Assembly (NCBI GenBank): GCA_019247305.1
Contig: JAFAPC010000102.1
Coordinates: 1 to 61,178 of the forward strand
Reading direction: 5' to 3'
Source: Pseudonocardiales bacterium
GTDB taxonomy: Bacteria > Actinomycetota > Actinomycetes > Mycobacteriales > Pseudonocardiaceae
DNA length: 61,178 nt
Within the stretch, counting starts at the first letter, position 1, and every line of letters starts with the position of its first letter. Positions 26,633 through 36,800 of the stretch are shown here, in pieces. Under the pieces are notes generated by a model. That model did no database searches. It saw nothing but the letters and a program-made list of their open reading frames with translations, and was not told the origin of the DNA. A program made the position numbers and the translations under genes.

Positions 26633-27970
26633 TCATGAGGTTCTCTCGCGGCGTAGTAAGGAACAGCTGCCAGCGGCGATGCAGGATTCGATGCTCGAAG
26701 CCAGCTCGGGATTGACCGCGAGCTGGTCGCGATGTTCGGGCCAGTGCCGGCGCACTCGCTCGACCAGCTCGGTGACGCAGTCGGCCAGCTCTGCTCGCGG
26801 GGCGCTCAGGCGCTGTTGCAGGTGCTCGAAGGTGATGACGTTGGCTCTATCGAGGCGCCTCGTGCCACCAAACTTCAGGCCGAGCGTCTCCCGCTCACCG
26901 AGGTAGCACGCGGTGGAGACCATGTCATACACTGAGGCTTATTCAGCGATCTTGATCGACGGCTGATCGTTGCAGCTCAGCAGGTGTCTTACAAGATCGA
27001 TAGGGCCGCCCTGAATAAGCCTCACTGGAGCGAGACAGGGAACCCGGGGATCGGTATAGATCAACGACCAGTTCTTTAGGTGCGCGTCATCGTTAGCGAT
27101 AAGAATGGTGAACGCCAGCCGGCGGGCGAATTCGCGCAGACTGTTCAGATCGTGCCCCCGGTAAGCGAGCGCGGCCACGGTCTCGTAGTTGCCGAGATAT
27201 TTGTTCTCCGGGTAGACGTTGCGAACTTGGGCCAAGTCTTCAATATGCACCATATCGCGCTGTGCATCCCGGTCGAATCGCCGGATGGCGTACGCTCACT
27301 CCTCCCGGCTGGGCCAGACGTCCGGCGGTAAGCCGTCCAGCTCATCACGGTGCACGAGCCGCACCGGCGGGACCGCGATGCCGACGGATGCTGCCAGGGA
27401 CATCATGGTGAACTCGTTGCGCGGCACGTCTGCATATGTCGCATCAGGTAGCTTGACGATCCAATCGCCACCCACGCCATAGGCAGGCACAGTGAGCCGG
27501 TCGCCCTTCGCGAGCATGGAGAACTTGAGCGCCACTCCGGCCAACGAGAAGCGCCACCTGTCCGGCTTGTGCCCGTCTCCCTGCTCTGGAGGAGAGGAGG
27601 GTGTCGGCAACCACGCAAGTTCATCGCCCTCGCCGTCCCGCACAGGCAGCACGCGCACCGCACCCGGCAGGTCATGCCCAACCTGCGCAAGTAGCTCCAT
27701 CTCGCGCTGGACAGACACTTTCCGATCGGCGGCGATCCATTCCCGCAGCCGGCCTTCGGGCAGCAGATTGGAAAACCAGCAGGGCAGGCGGAGCGCGGCG
27801 GCATGCCGAGCGGAAAGATCCTGCTCGAAAATCAACCCGAGGACCGGCCGGTCGGGGTCATTGAGGTACTCCTCGGAGAACACGAAACGGGTGTAGTCGC
27901 CGCGCTGACACAAGGTGCCGACCCGATGGCGGCGCAACCACACCGAGTGCCGGACCTCACGCAGCGTCAT
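26633..27970 (-). pseudogene. hipA-like kinase, disrupted by nonsense codon and MITE
   Basis: The same reading frame gives a whole HipA-type Ser/Thr kinase toxin in three pieces. The N-lobe ends at WPSREE followed by an in-frame TGA at 27296-27298; the frame resumes AYAIRRFDRD, HIEDLAQV, ANDDAHLKNWSL (the HipA catalytic loop) up to LAP. An 88-bp MITE with 5-bp duplication then supplies a TAA, after which YDMVSTACYL and TLGLKFGGTRRLD continue to 26633. Removing insert plus duplication (93 bp) joins LAP-VYDMVS in frame, giving about 414 codons, normal for HipA. No intact HipB partner is adjacent. Confidence 0.9.
26935..27022. mobile_element. 88-bp MITE inserted in hipA
   Basis: Ends AGGCTTATTCAG and its exact inverted complement CTGAATAAGCCT, with the 5-bp direct repeat CACTG on both sides (26930-26934 and 27023-27027). 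No ORF. Termini resemble those of the element at 50480-50578 (AGGCTTATGC), which also has a 5-bp duplication, so both may be mobilised by the same or related transposases encoded elsewhere. Confidence 0.9.
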
Positions 27971-28521
27971 CGTCTCCCTCGCTATCGAGGTCCTCGATGA
28001 GCAGCTCGGTCAGCGGTGGGGTGTTCTCGAACCCCCACTCGCACTTGCGCCGCAGAAAGGATTCGAGCACTTGCTGCAGGTCAGCCTGGCGGGACTGCAG
28101 GAAGGCCACGGTGTCGCCAGCGGCCAGATGGCATTCGCTCTCGGGGCTGATCGAGTGGGAGCGGAGCGTCTGCGCCCAGGTGTCCTCGGGCACCTCACAC
28201 GGGCGCTGCAGGAAGGCCCCAGCCACCGCGCCCACCGGCTCGGTGAAGCTCCGGCACCAAGGCCTGATCGACCTGCGGTGCCTCGATCTGGAGCGCACCG
28301 AGGGTCAGCCGCTGCGCAGGCGCCGGCCGCCGCCACAGCAGCAGGCTGCCGACTGGGTACCGCTTGACGACGCTGTCGAAGAGCCGGATGACGTCGTGGC
28401 GCATCCAGCGGAAGCTCCGCTGGAAGTGCGGGACCCGGATGCGCCCGCTCCACGCCAGCTCGACTAAGTCATCGAGCTCGAACGTGGTGGCGCCTGGTTG
28501 GGTCTCTAGTCCGCTGCTCAT
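27957..28521 (-). pseudogene. DUF262 family protein remnant with large internal loss
   Basis: The N-terminal 90 or so residues are a clear DUF262 start (FELDDLVELAWSGRIRVPHF, RLFDSVVKRYPVGSLLLW). The frame then shifts near 28250-28290 straight into what looks like the far C-terminus of the same family (SFTEPVGAVAGAFLQRP, FLQSRQADLQQVLESFLRR, PPLTELLIEDL). The central part with the DGQQR-type motif is gone. The stop overlaps the hipA start (ATGACG). GmrSD-type and related DUF262 proteins are nucleases or defence factors; this copy should be inactive. Confidence 0.75.
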
Positions 28522-28625
28522 GCGACCTCCCGTGTCGGCACCGTTCATCGTGCCCTATCACCCCGACAACAACGGCCGCTCACGACTCATCCCGAGGATG
28601 GGTTACTGGACGGGGGTGACGCGTC

Positions 28626-29255
28626 TCAAGCGGGTCGGAGGCTGGGCTCGACGGTGTGGATCGTCACGGATCCCAGCAGTCGCTCCAAGGCCGCCTCGAC
28701 GTCTTCCTTCCAGCTCAGGGCGGTGCGCAGCTCCAGGCGCAGCCGGGGCCAGCGCGGGTGCGGGTGCACTGTTTTGAACCCGACCTGCTGGAGGAACTCG
28801 GCCGGGACCACGCAGCTGGATTCCGGATCGGGCTGGGCGTCACCGAACGCCTCGATGGCCTTGACGCCGCGCCGGGTGAGATCCTTGGCGACGGCCTGCA
28901 CCAGCATCCGGCCCAGCCCGCCGTCGGTAAACTCCGGCATCACTTTCAGCGCGGTGAGCAACACGGCATCGGCACTGACCGGCGAGGTGGGAAACGCCGC
29001 CGCCCGCGGCACCACGGCCGGCGGGGCGTAGAGCACGTAACCGGCCGGCACATCCGCACACATCACAATCCGCCCGCAGGAGCCCCACTCCAGCAACGTG
29101 CGGGAGACCCAGGCCTCCTTCTCCAGTTCGGTCTGGCCGAACTCCTCGGCCTGCTCCCGGATATGCGGGGCCAGCTCCCAGAACACGCACCGCCGGCACT
29201 TCTTCGGCAACAGACCAAGGTTGTCCAGGGTGACACCGACCACTCGACGTGACAC
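28626..29255 (-). CDS. GNAT family N-acetyltransferase
   Basis: 209 aa from GTG 29255 (GGGAGG 5 nt upstream). A conserved N-terminal segment CRRCVFWELAP precedes the GNAT fold, with the acetyl-CoA region seen as MPEFTDGGLGRMLVQAVAKDLTRRG. This family is a regular member of the conserved gene set near parB in actinobacteria; its substrate is not established. It is divergent from the aminotransferase gene at 29424, leaving about 170 bp for promoters. Confidence 0.85.
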   Translation of the reverse strand: MSRRVVGVTLDNLGLLPKKCRRCVFWELAPHIREQAEEFGQTELEKEAWVSRTLLEWGSCGRIVMCADVPAGYVLYAPPAVVPRAAAFPTSPVSADAVLLTALKVMPEFTDGGLGRMLVQAVAKDLTRRGVKAIEAFGDAQPDPESSCVVPAEFLQQVGFKTVHPHPRWPRLRLELRTALSWKEDVEAALERLLGSVTIHTVEPSLRPA

Positions 29256-29423
29256 CGAGCCTCCCTGAACTCCACAAGCGCCCGCCCCCCGCCGGCCCAC
29301 CCCCGGTAGGCACAGCGCCGGGCGCAGCATATGCCGATGGCCCCCTGGGGTGAAGGCGGTGGGGCGCCTTGTGGGGAGTCTCTACACTGCTAGGGGATCT
29401 GCACCCGCAGCAAAGGCGTCCTG

Positions 29424-30779
29424 ATGAGCCCACACCGGCCCACCCAACGCGACCTCGATCCACACCTGCACCGCTACGCGCGGCGCACCGCAGGGATGAC
29501 CGCATCCGAGATCCGCGCGCTGTTCGCGGTGGCTGGCCGTCCTGAGGTCGTCTCCCTGGCGGGCGGCATGCCCTACCTGCCGGCGTTGCCGCTGGACTCG
29601 CTGGCCGAGGAGCTCGCCCAGCTGGTGCTGACGGACGGGATGACGGCGCTGCAGTACGGCTCGGCGCAAGGCACCCCGGCGCTGCGCGAGCGGATCTGCG
29701 AGGTGATGGCGCTGGAAGGGATCCGGGCGCATCCTGATGACGTCACGGTGACGGTCGGCTCGCAGATGGCCCTGGACATGGTCACCCGGATCTTCTGCGA
29801 CCCGGGGGACGTGGTGCTCGCCGAGGCCCCCTCCTATGTCGGGGCGCTGAGCACCTTCGCCTCCTACCAGGCGCAGGTGGTGCAGGTGCCGATGGACGAC
29901 GATGGTCTGGTGCCGGAGGCGTTGGACGCCGTGCTAGGCGCGCTGCGCGCCCAGGGCCGCACCCCGAAGTTCCTCTACACCATCCCGAATTTCCACAATC
30001 CCGCTGGTGTCACGCTACCTGTGGCGCGCCGGGCCGAGGTGCTGCGCTTGTGCGCCGAGCATCGGGTGCTGATCGTCGAAGACAACCCCTACGGGCTGCT
30101 GGGCTTTGATGGCCAGATCTATCCAGCGATGCGGGCCAGCACCCCGGACAACGTCGTGTACCTGGGTTCGTTCTCCAAGACCTTCGCACCCGGGCTGCGG
30201 GTTGGCTGGGCCCTGGCCCCGCACGCGGTGCGGGAGAAACTGGTGTTGGCCGCGGAGTCGGCGACGCTGTGTCCCCCGACGTTCACTCAGTTCGTGGTGT
30301 CCCGCTACCTGGCTGCGTATGACTGGAAGGGTCAGATCAAAAACTACCGGGAGGCCTACCGGCAACGCCGCGATGCCATGCTGGCGGCCCTGGCGCAGTA
30401 TCTGCCGCCGGGGTGCCGCTGGACCCATCCGGCGGGCGGGTTCTACGTCTGGCTCACGGTGCCCGAGGGTTTGGACACCAAGGCGATGCTGCCCCGGGCG
30501 GTGAGCTATCGGGTCGCCTACGTTCCCGGCACCGCCTTCTACGCCGAGCGGACCGATTCTCCTGGGCCTTCTCCCACGGACGCCTTTCCCGGGGATACTT
30601 TCCCCGCAGGCCGGCTGATGCGGCTGTCCTTCTGCTATCCAACACCGGAGCGGATCACCGAAGGGGTGCGCCGGCTCGCCGCCGTGCTGGAGCACGAGCT
30701 GGAGTTGCAGCGCACGTTCGGCAGTGTCCGCCCACGCCCGATGGTCGGTCCGCAGTCGCCCTCCCCGGACACTGCGTAG
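29424..30779 (+). CDS. PLP-dependent aminotransferase (2-aminoadipate-transaminase type)
   Basis: 451 aa, ATG 29424. Fold type I aminotransferase of the MocR-related/2-aminoadipate class but without an HTH domain. Visible: TVGSQMALDM, YTIPNFHNPAG, EDNPYGLLGF, and the PLP lysine in SFSKTFAPGLRVGW. The substrate cannot be told. It is followed 46 bp later by the D-Ala-D-Ala ligase-like gene on the same strand and is conserved beside it in relatives. Confidence 0.9.
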   Translation: MSPHRPTQRDLDPHLHRYARRTAGMTASEIRALFAVAGRPEVVSLAGGMPYLPALPLDSLAEELAQLVLTDGMTALQYGSAQGTPALRERICEVMALEGIRAHPDDVTVTVGSQMALDMVTRIFCDPGDVVLAEAPSYVGALSTFASYQAQVVQVPMDDDGLVPEALDAVLGALRAQGRTPKFLYTIPNFHNPAGVTLPVARRAEVLRLCAEHRVLIVEDNPYGLLGFDGQIYPAMRASTPDNVVYLGSFSKTFAPGLRVGWALAPHAVREKLVLAAESATLCPPTFTQFVVSRYLAAYDWKGQIKNYREAYRQRRDAMLAALAQYLPPGCRWTHPAGGFYVWLTVPEGLDTKAMLPRAVSYRVAYVPGTAFYAERTDSPGPSPTDAFPGDTFPAGRLMRLSFCYPTPERITEGVRRLAAVLEHELELQRTFGSVRPRPMVGPQSPSPDTA

Positions 30780-30825
30780 CGCCCGCCGTTGAACGTCCGC
30801 TGAGAGCCCATTTGAGGAGTCACCG

Positions 30826-31773
30826 GTGACCGATCGCACCGTCGCTGTCTTAGCTGGTGGGCTCTCGCCTGAGCGGGATGTGTCGTTACGCTCCGGGCGT
30901 CGGCTGTCCAGCGCGCTGCGGGAGACCGGGTTGCACGTCGAGGAGTGGGACACCGACGCCAGGCTGGTCAGCCGGCTCACCGGCAGCCGGCCTGACGCCG
31001 TCGTGGTGGCCTTGCACGGCGGGGCGGGGGAAAACGGCGCCGTGCAGTCGGTGTTGGAGATGGTGCGGGTGCCCTACGTAGGGGCCGATCCGCGGGCCTG
31101 CCGCCGGGCCTGGGATAAGCCGACCGCCAAGGACGACCTGGTGCGCGCCGGGCTGAGCACCCCGGATTGGATCACGCTGCCGCACGCGACCTTCCGTGAT
31201 CTCGGGGCGCAAGAGGTGCTCGACGCGCTGGTTGCCCACCTGGGTCTGCCGCTGGTCCTCAAACCACCCCAGGGTGGCTCGGCGCTGGGTCTGCACCTGG
31301 TGCGCGAGGTCGCCGAGCTGCCGGGCGCCGTCGTGGGGTGCCTGGCCTACGGGGACTCGGTGCTCGCCGAGCGATTCGTCGCAGGCGTTGAGGTCGCGGT
31401 CACCGTCGTGGACTCACCGGACGGGCCCCGGGCACTGCCGGCGGTGGAGATCAATGCCACGTCCGGCTGGTACGACTACGCCGCCCGCTACACCGCGGGG
31501 CTGGCCACCTTCCACGCCCCGGCCCGGCTCGACCCCGCGGCGGCCACCGCAGTCGCTGACCTCGCGCTGCAGGCGCACCAGTTACTCGGACTGCGCGATG
31601 TGTCCCGGACTGACGCGGTGCTCACCCCGGATGGCACCGCCCATTTCCTGGAGGTCAACGTCGCCCCGGGACTCACCGAGACCTCCCTGCTCCCGATGGC
31701 GATCGACGCCGAGGGCATGCAACTGGGCGCGGTGTTCGCCGAGCTCATCGAGCGGGCGGTGGCCCGCGGCTGA
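30826..31773 (+). CDS. D-alanine-D-alanine ligase family protein (ATP-grasp)
   Basis: 315 aa from GTG 30826 with GGAG upstream. Ddl-type ATP-grasp: VAVLAGGLSPERDVSLRSG at the N-terminus, VVVALHGGAGENGAVQ, VPYVGADPRAC, LVLKPPQGGSALG, and C-terminal FLEVNVAPGLTETS. Length suits a Ddl. In this class of actinobacteria a Ddl-like gene often sits here in addition to the true peptidoglycan ddl, so whether it makes D-Ala-D-Ala or another dipeptide is open. Confidence 0.88.
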   Translation: MTDRTVAVLAGGLSPERDVSLRSGRRLSSALRETGLHVEEWDTDARLVSRLTGSRPDAVVVALHGGAGENGAVQSVLEMVRVPYVGADPRACRRAWDKPTAKDDLVRAGLSTPDWITLPHATFRDLGAQEVLDALVAHLGLPLVLKPPQGGSALGLHLVREVAELPGAVVGCLAYGDSVLAERFVAGVEVAVTVVDSPDGPRALPAVEINATSGWYDYAARYTAGLATFHAPARLDPAAATAVADLALQAHQLLGLRDVSRTDAVLTPDGTAHFLEVNVAPGLTETSLLPMAIDAEGMQLGAVFAELIERAVARG

Positions 31774-31928
31774 ACCGGTCCCTGATCGGAATCAGCCCTG
31801 CCGCTCAGCTCCCCGGCGTGTCTTCAGGACTTCCTCGGTACGAAAGATCTAGATTCCTCGTAGGTAGACGGTCGTTAGGACAGACAAGCCAACGTCGCAC
31901 CGGCTTATACCCCAGGCAGGTAACTAGT

Positions 31929-32252
31929 GTGAGTGACGCAACCGACGTGGCAGGGCCGCTCATCGACATCCGAGACGTGCTTGAGACATTCCGCAGACAC
32001 CAGATTCTCATTGCGGACTGGGCTGCTGTCCTGTCCAACGCGGCAAAGGCCCTCGACCAAGTCTCCGCAGACGTCGTCGCCCCATCGGCGCTGATTCAGC
32101 TCGCCGCCCAGCTCAGGATGCTGCTCGCGAACGGCTTGCCGGCAGACGCCGAGACTGTCGACAGAGTCGCGGACGAGACCCAACGACTTCTTTCTCAGAC
32201 GAGAATTCCAGGGATACCTCGACCCGAGGACGAGCACTGGGAGTTCGCATAG
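31929..32252 (+). CDS. small protein of unknown function
   Basis: 107 aa from GTG 31929 (AGGCAGGT upstream), in a region with its own promoter-like spacer after the ligase gene. A helical protein with VLETFRRHQILIADWAAVLSNAAK and a Pro-rich acidic C-terminus. No family recognised. Its downstream neighbour is convergent. Confidence 0.55.
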   Translation: MSDATDVAGPLIDIRDVLETFRRHQILIADWAAVLSNAAKALDQVSADVVAPSALIQLAAQLRMLLANGLPADAETVDRVADETQRLLSQTRIPGIPRPEDEHWEFA

Positions 32253-32581
32253 CTTTTCGGCGACGAGTGTGGACGGCACAGATCCCAAAGTTGATCTTGT
32301 GGTCCCGAAGCTGACAAAGGCTGACAAGAACAGTGCCGAGCTTGAGGACGTGGTTGCCGTGTTAAGATTAAGTCTCGTCCCCGCCGACTGCACCGTCCAG
32401 GGCCGACCGCGCCGCAAAGCACGAGCCAGGAAGGCCACCATGCCGCTGACGCCGCGGGCCACGCCGACATTCGCATGGCCGCCCGGGGTCGGCAGAAGTG
32501 GGTCGGGATCGTGGGAGGCCCACCAACCAGGCAGAACAGTCCCCTCGGCAGGCAATGGCTCGGTCAGGCGGACCAAATACT
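32253..32581. other. convergent intergenic region, nothing recognised
   Basis: About 330 bp between the small protein and the end of the lanthipeptide methyltransferase. Open frames here lack ribosome sites and coding character. It probably holds terminators for both flanking genes, though no strong hairpin stands out. Confidence 0.4.
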
Positions 32582-33835
32582 CTACTTCTCGTCCTCAGGC
32601 GGAGGGCAGCTCGAGGGTGTGGGTGTGTGAAACGCCACCACGAGTCGGGTGAACTGCTTCTCCATGATCTGCCCGTTTGCTCGTTCCCCGATGGGTGCGC
32701 CTGCCGGGTAGGCGGTGATGACGGGCTGCTCGACGCGGTCGCGGTCCCAGGCGCGGATCTGGTCGCACACGCGCTCGGCGAGCTGCGCTCTGCTGGGGCC
32801 GTGGCCGATGGCTCCCAGTTCCCAGCGGCGTTCGGTGGCCTCAGGCTCGGGGCCGCGCAGGGTGAGGTAAGCCAGCGAGGTCCCCTCGACCACGCCAGGA
32901 CTGCGGTAGGCGAAAGCCGGGCTGCACAAGCCGGACTTGACGGCCTCGGGGGTGGCGGCGAAGCGGCAGGTTCCCGGCTCGGTGCCGCTCAGCCGCAGCC
33001 AGATACGGTCAGTGGACTCGTTGGGAACCACCGAGGCGCCCGACCACACGGTGGTCCGGGGCGCCTTGAGAACTCCCTGGAGCGCGTCGAGGTCAATGGG
33101 TTGGTCGCGGTCCCAGGACAGGGCGACGCCCTCGGCGAGGTGACCGGTTCGCTCACCATCCTGGCCCTCGCCAACCATCGAGATGAAACCGCAGAGCTGG
33201 CTGTCGCTGGCCCGCAGCACACCGTCCTCGTGGACGAAGGCCACGCTGCGGGCCTGCCCGCGCCAGTGCAGCGGCACCACGAGACGGCCACCGGGTGCCA
33301 GCTGGTGAAACCAGGCGGGTGGTAGGTCCCACGGGCCGACCGTGACGATGATGCGGTCATAGGGAGCATGGTCGGACGCGCCCAGCGCACCGTCGCCCGT
33401 GACGACGTGCACGCGGCCGTAGCCAGTCTCCTCCAGCCTCAGTTGGGCCTGCCCACTCACGTCTGGGTGGATGTCGATCGTGGTCACCTGGCCGGTCTGG
33501 CCGACGAGGTCGGCCAGCAGCGCGGCGTTGTAGCCGGTGCCCGCGCCGATCTCCAAGACGCGCTCACCGGGGTGGGCGTCGAGCTGGCCGAGCATCATCG
33601 CCATGACCGTGGGCTGGGACGCACAGCTGGTGGGCCGGCCACCCTCAGAGCCAGGCTTGATGATGATGGCCTTGTTGGCGTAGGCGTCTTGGAGACTGGC
33701 CTGGGGCACGAACAGGTGGCGGGGCACCCTCCGCAGCGCTCGCTCGATGCTCCTGGAGTGCAGGTGACCGGCCTCCCGGATGTAGTCGACCAGGCTGTTG
33801 CGCAGATCCTCGGCCGGGGTCTCGGTAGTGGTCAT
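32582..33835 (-). CDS. FxLD-system methyltransferase (PIMT-like)
   Basis: 417 aa; the ATG at 33835 overlaps the LanB stop (ATGA), which sets the start. The N-terminal half is a protein-isoaspartate O-methyltransferase fold (RVPRHLFVPQ, SAM site VLEIGAGTGYNAALLADLVG, TGDGALG, YDRIIVTVGPW). The C-terminal half is an extra domain specific to lanthipeptide clusters. By homology it converts a core Asp to isoaspartate through methylation and succinimide formation. The core here has Asp36, Asp40, Asp41 and Asp44 as possible targets. Confidence 0.9.
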   Translation of the reverse strand: MTTTETPAEDLRNSLVDYIREAGHLHSRSIERALRRVPRHLFVPQASLQDAYANKAIIIKPGSEGGRPTSCASQPTVMAMMLGQLDAHPGERVLEIGAGTGYNAALLADLVGQTGQVTTIDIHPDVSGQAQLRLEETGYGRVHVVTGDGALGASDHAPYDRIIVTVGPWDLPPAWFHQLAPGGRLVVPLHWRGQARSVAFVHEDGVLRASDSQLCGFISMVGEGQDGERTGHLAEGVALSWDRDQPIDLDALQGVLKAPRTTVWSGASVVPNESTDRIWLRLSGTEPGTCRFAATPEAVKSGLCSPAFAYRSPGVVEGTSLAYLTLRGPEPEATERRWELGAIGHGPSRAQLAERVCDQIRAWDRDRVEQPVITAYPAGAPIGERANGQIMEKQFTRLVVAFHTPTPSSCPPPEDEK

Positions 33836-36800
33836 CCAGTTCCTTCCGGATGAGCCGACCTCCGGGCTCGCCAGGTGATCGCGGCTTGTCGAGCCAAACG
33901 ACGGCACGCGCGTTCGCTGTCCGGGTCGATGCCGATGGCCCGGTTATGGTGCAGGTGCAGCAACGACTCCACCACGACGTCCACGTTCACCTCCGCCGGC
34001 AGTTGTGTGCGGTAGGCGGCCAGTGCGTCAGCGCGCGCCTGCCACGCCTGGCCGACCTCGCCTACCCAGCCGGGCACCTGCCGCAGCGCACCGGCCGTGG
34101 CCAGCCGGATCGCGTGGTCGCTCACCGCCCGTTCCACCGCAGGCGCGGTGGGGGCCGGCCGGGCGGCCAGCCAGTCCATCGCTTCGGCGAGGCCGCCGAG
34201 AAAACCGCTGAGGATGCCCACCATATTCGCCACGGCCAGCGCGACGGGGTGGACGGCGGCGGGCGGGATCCGCAGCCCAGCAGCGGCGGCACGCGAGTCG
34301 GCGACGAAGACGTCCTCAGCCGCGTCCAGCGCCTCACCGTGCCCATAGCGGCCGATCTCGGGGTAGTAGGTGTCGATGACCAGACCCCCGACCATCCCCG
34401 CCTGTCGCATCCGCTGCGTCCACTCCCCGACCGCACCCACGTACGCAGCGTAGTGTTCGCCCTCGGTGTGGATGCGCAGCCGAAGGTGGTCGGTCTCCTG
34501 CGGGCTGTGGTAGCGCAACCACCACCACGACGTGGTCCCCAGCGCAGCCAAGAGCGTGGGCAGGTGCTCTGCGATGATCTCGTTCATCCGCTCAGGATGG
34601 GTGTGGATCTTCACGGAGAGCCAGGTCGCCTCGGGGGAGCCGGGCAGGTGCCCGTGGGCGTTGGTCACCTCGGGCAGGTAGCCGCGTAGGGGGTTGGGTG
34701 CAGCGGCGCGGGTCCTGACCAGGGGCAGCGCGACTTCGTGGGCATGGCCCTCGATCCACCCGAACTCGGCTGCCGGGGTGGCCACGGAGAGGACGGCTTG
34801 GCCGTGCCGCTTCAGGTGGGCATGCAGGAGAATGGCGTGGGCGGGTTCATCGAGAGTGAGGCGCAGCGTGCGGTCCGCGTCGCGCAGCTCGACCACGTCG
34901 GGGCATCCCCAGCGCTGCCGCCACCGGTCGAGAACCTGCCGCCACGCATCCTGACCGGCCTGACCGGGGGGTAAGTCCTCGGCGGCCAGCCGCCACTGCG
35001 CTGGGGATAGGACGGTGCGCTGGTAGCGCACCCGGGGCAGAAACGGCAGGCGGACGTGCGGACCCCAGTCGAACTGGTACCAGGCAGCGCTGAACGCCCG
35101 GGGCAGCGCAGCCAGGAACCGCGCCAACGGCGGGGGCTGCTTGTCCAGCGCGAGTGCGTGGAACACCTGCGGCTCCACCACCTGGCGACGTGAGATGCTG
35201 ACCAGGTGAAGGCGGTCCCGGGTCGCGGTGATGGCCAAGTCCTCCACCGTGAGCAGCGTGTCCTCGCCCGGCTCACGGTGCTCCCCCAGCGAGAGCACAT
35301 GATCCAGGTACGCCGGGACGCGGCAGACGTTCTCCGCGTGCGGGTACAGCGGCCCGAAGCTCAGTTGCGCACGGAGTGCACCGTCGGTGGCAGCGGGCAA
35401 CCCCCGGTACACCTGCGCCAGGCCAGAGCCGGTGGCTATCGGGGTGAAGCGGCTGGTGAGCGTTCCGGCGGAGCGGGCGGGGGCGACGGTGAGGGTGAAC
35501 TCGCCGCGCTCCAGTGCCGGTGTGCTGGCGGCGTGGATGCGGGCGGACAACTCCACGTGCGGCGGGATGTACCGCTGATCGAACGTCTCATCGGTCAGTT
35601 CGAGGATGTGCTCCTCGGTGAGGATGATCTCGCGGGTGCCCTCGGCCATCGCCTGCCAGGCCATCGCCAGCAGCCGCTCGTCGCGCTCCGAAATGCCCGG
35701 CGTCGGCGCGGGCCGCACGCTACCGCGATACCCGACCGGGTACCCCAGACCAGCGTCCGGGTCGAGCACGTCGGCGAGCGGCACCAGCGTGCCGGTGCCG
35801 TACCGGTCCACGAACGCGGCGTGGTAGTCCCGCCAGGCCGCTTCACCGGTGGGCTGCCGCGTGAGACGCAGCAGCGCGCTGGCGGCCTGCTCCATCTCCT
35901 GGGCGACGTGGTGGGGCAGCCGAACATCACAGTCAAGCAGCAGGTCCACCGCCAGTGGGATGCGCCCGGCCTGGGACAGTTCCCGCATGCGGTTCGTGAT
36001 CGTCTCGCGTACGCGGCGCTGCTCGGCCTTCGGGGTCGTCTCGTGGTTGTGGTGGCGTAGGCCGGCCTGGATGGCGTCGAGCTCACGCACCAGAGATGCG
36101 GCCCCTGGGAGGGTGTCCGCTTCGGCGTCGTGCAGCCGGTCCACCAGGTGAGCGAGCAGATCGGTGACCGTGAACGGGGCGCGCAGGCTGGTGAGGAGAT
36201 AACTCTGCCGCACGAGTTCGGTGAGCATGTCCCGGACGGTCGAGCGGGCGACGGCGAAGTCCTCGGCCAGCTTGTCGATCAGGGCACTGAATCGGACCGG
36301 GGTTGCCGCCGCGTCGTGGACCGCCGCGACCGCGCTGGTGTACCGGATGCTCACCCTGTTCGGCCCCTGCGGCACTTCGAGTCGCCCACCGCGCCGCAGC
36401 GCGAGGTCGGTGACCACCACGTCAAGACGTTCCAGCAGCTCAGGGCATCCCTCAGCGCGAGCGATGAGGTCAGCCAACCGTTCGGTGTTGACGCGGGCCA
36501 CGACCCGATGGTCCTCGCCCCAGCGCGCCTGGGTCGTCGGTCCCCAGGCCACCGGGGCTACCCCCGCGAACAGGCCGAAGGGCGTGGGGCGGCCGATGCT
36601 GCGGAGCAGGTAACGCGCGGTGGACAGGGTGGCACTGCGGATCTGCTTGTCCCCCACGGCATCACCGGCGCGGATGGCGTCGATGCGGTCGCCCAGGGAG
36701 GGGCTGGCCTGCCGGATAGCGTCGGCGAGATCGACTCGGGACCACATCTGATCCAGCCAGCCGCGACACGCCCCGGTATCGGCCAAATCGGGCCACTGGT

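Noticed and set aside
32498..33325. 275-aa plus-strand ORF opposite the FxLD methyltransferase
   Set aside because: Shadow of the methyltransferase; no domain and no ribosome site.
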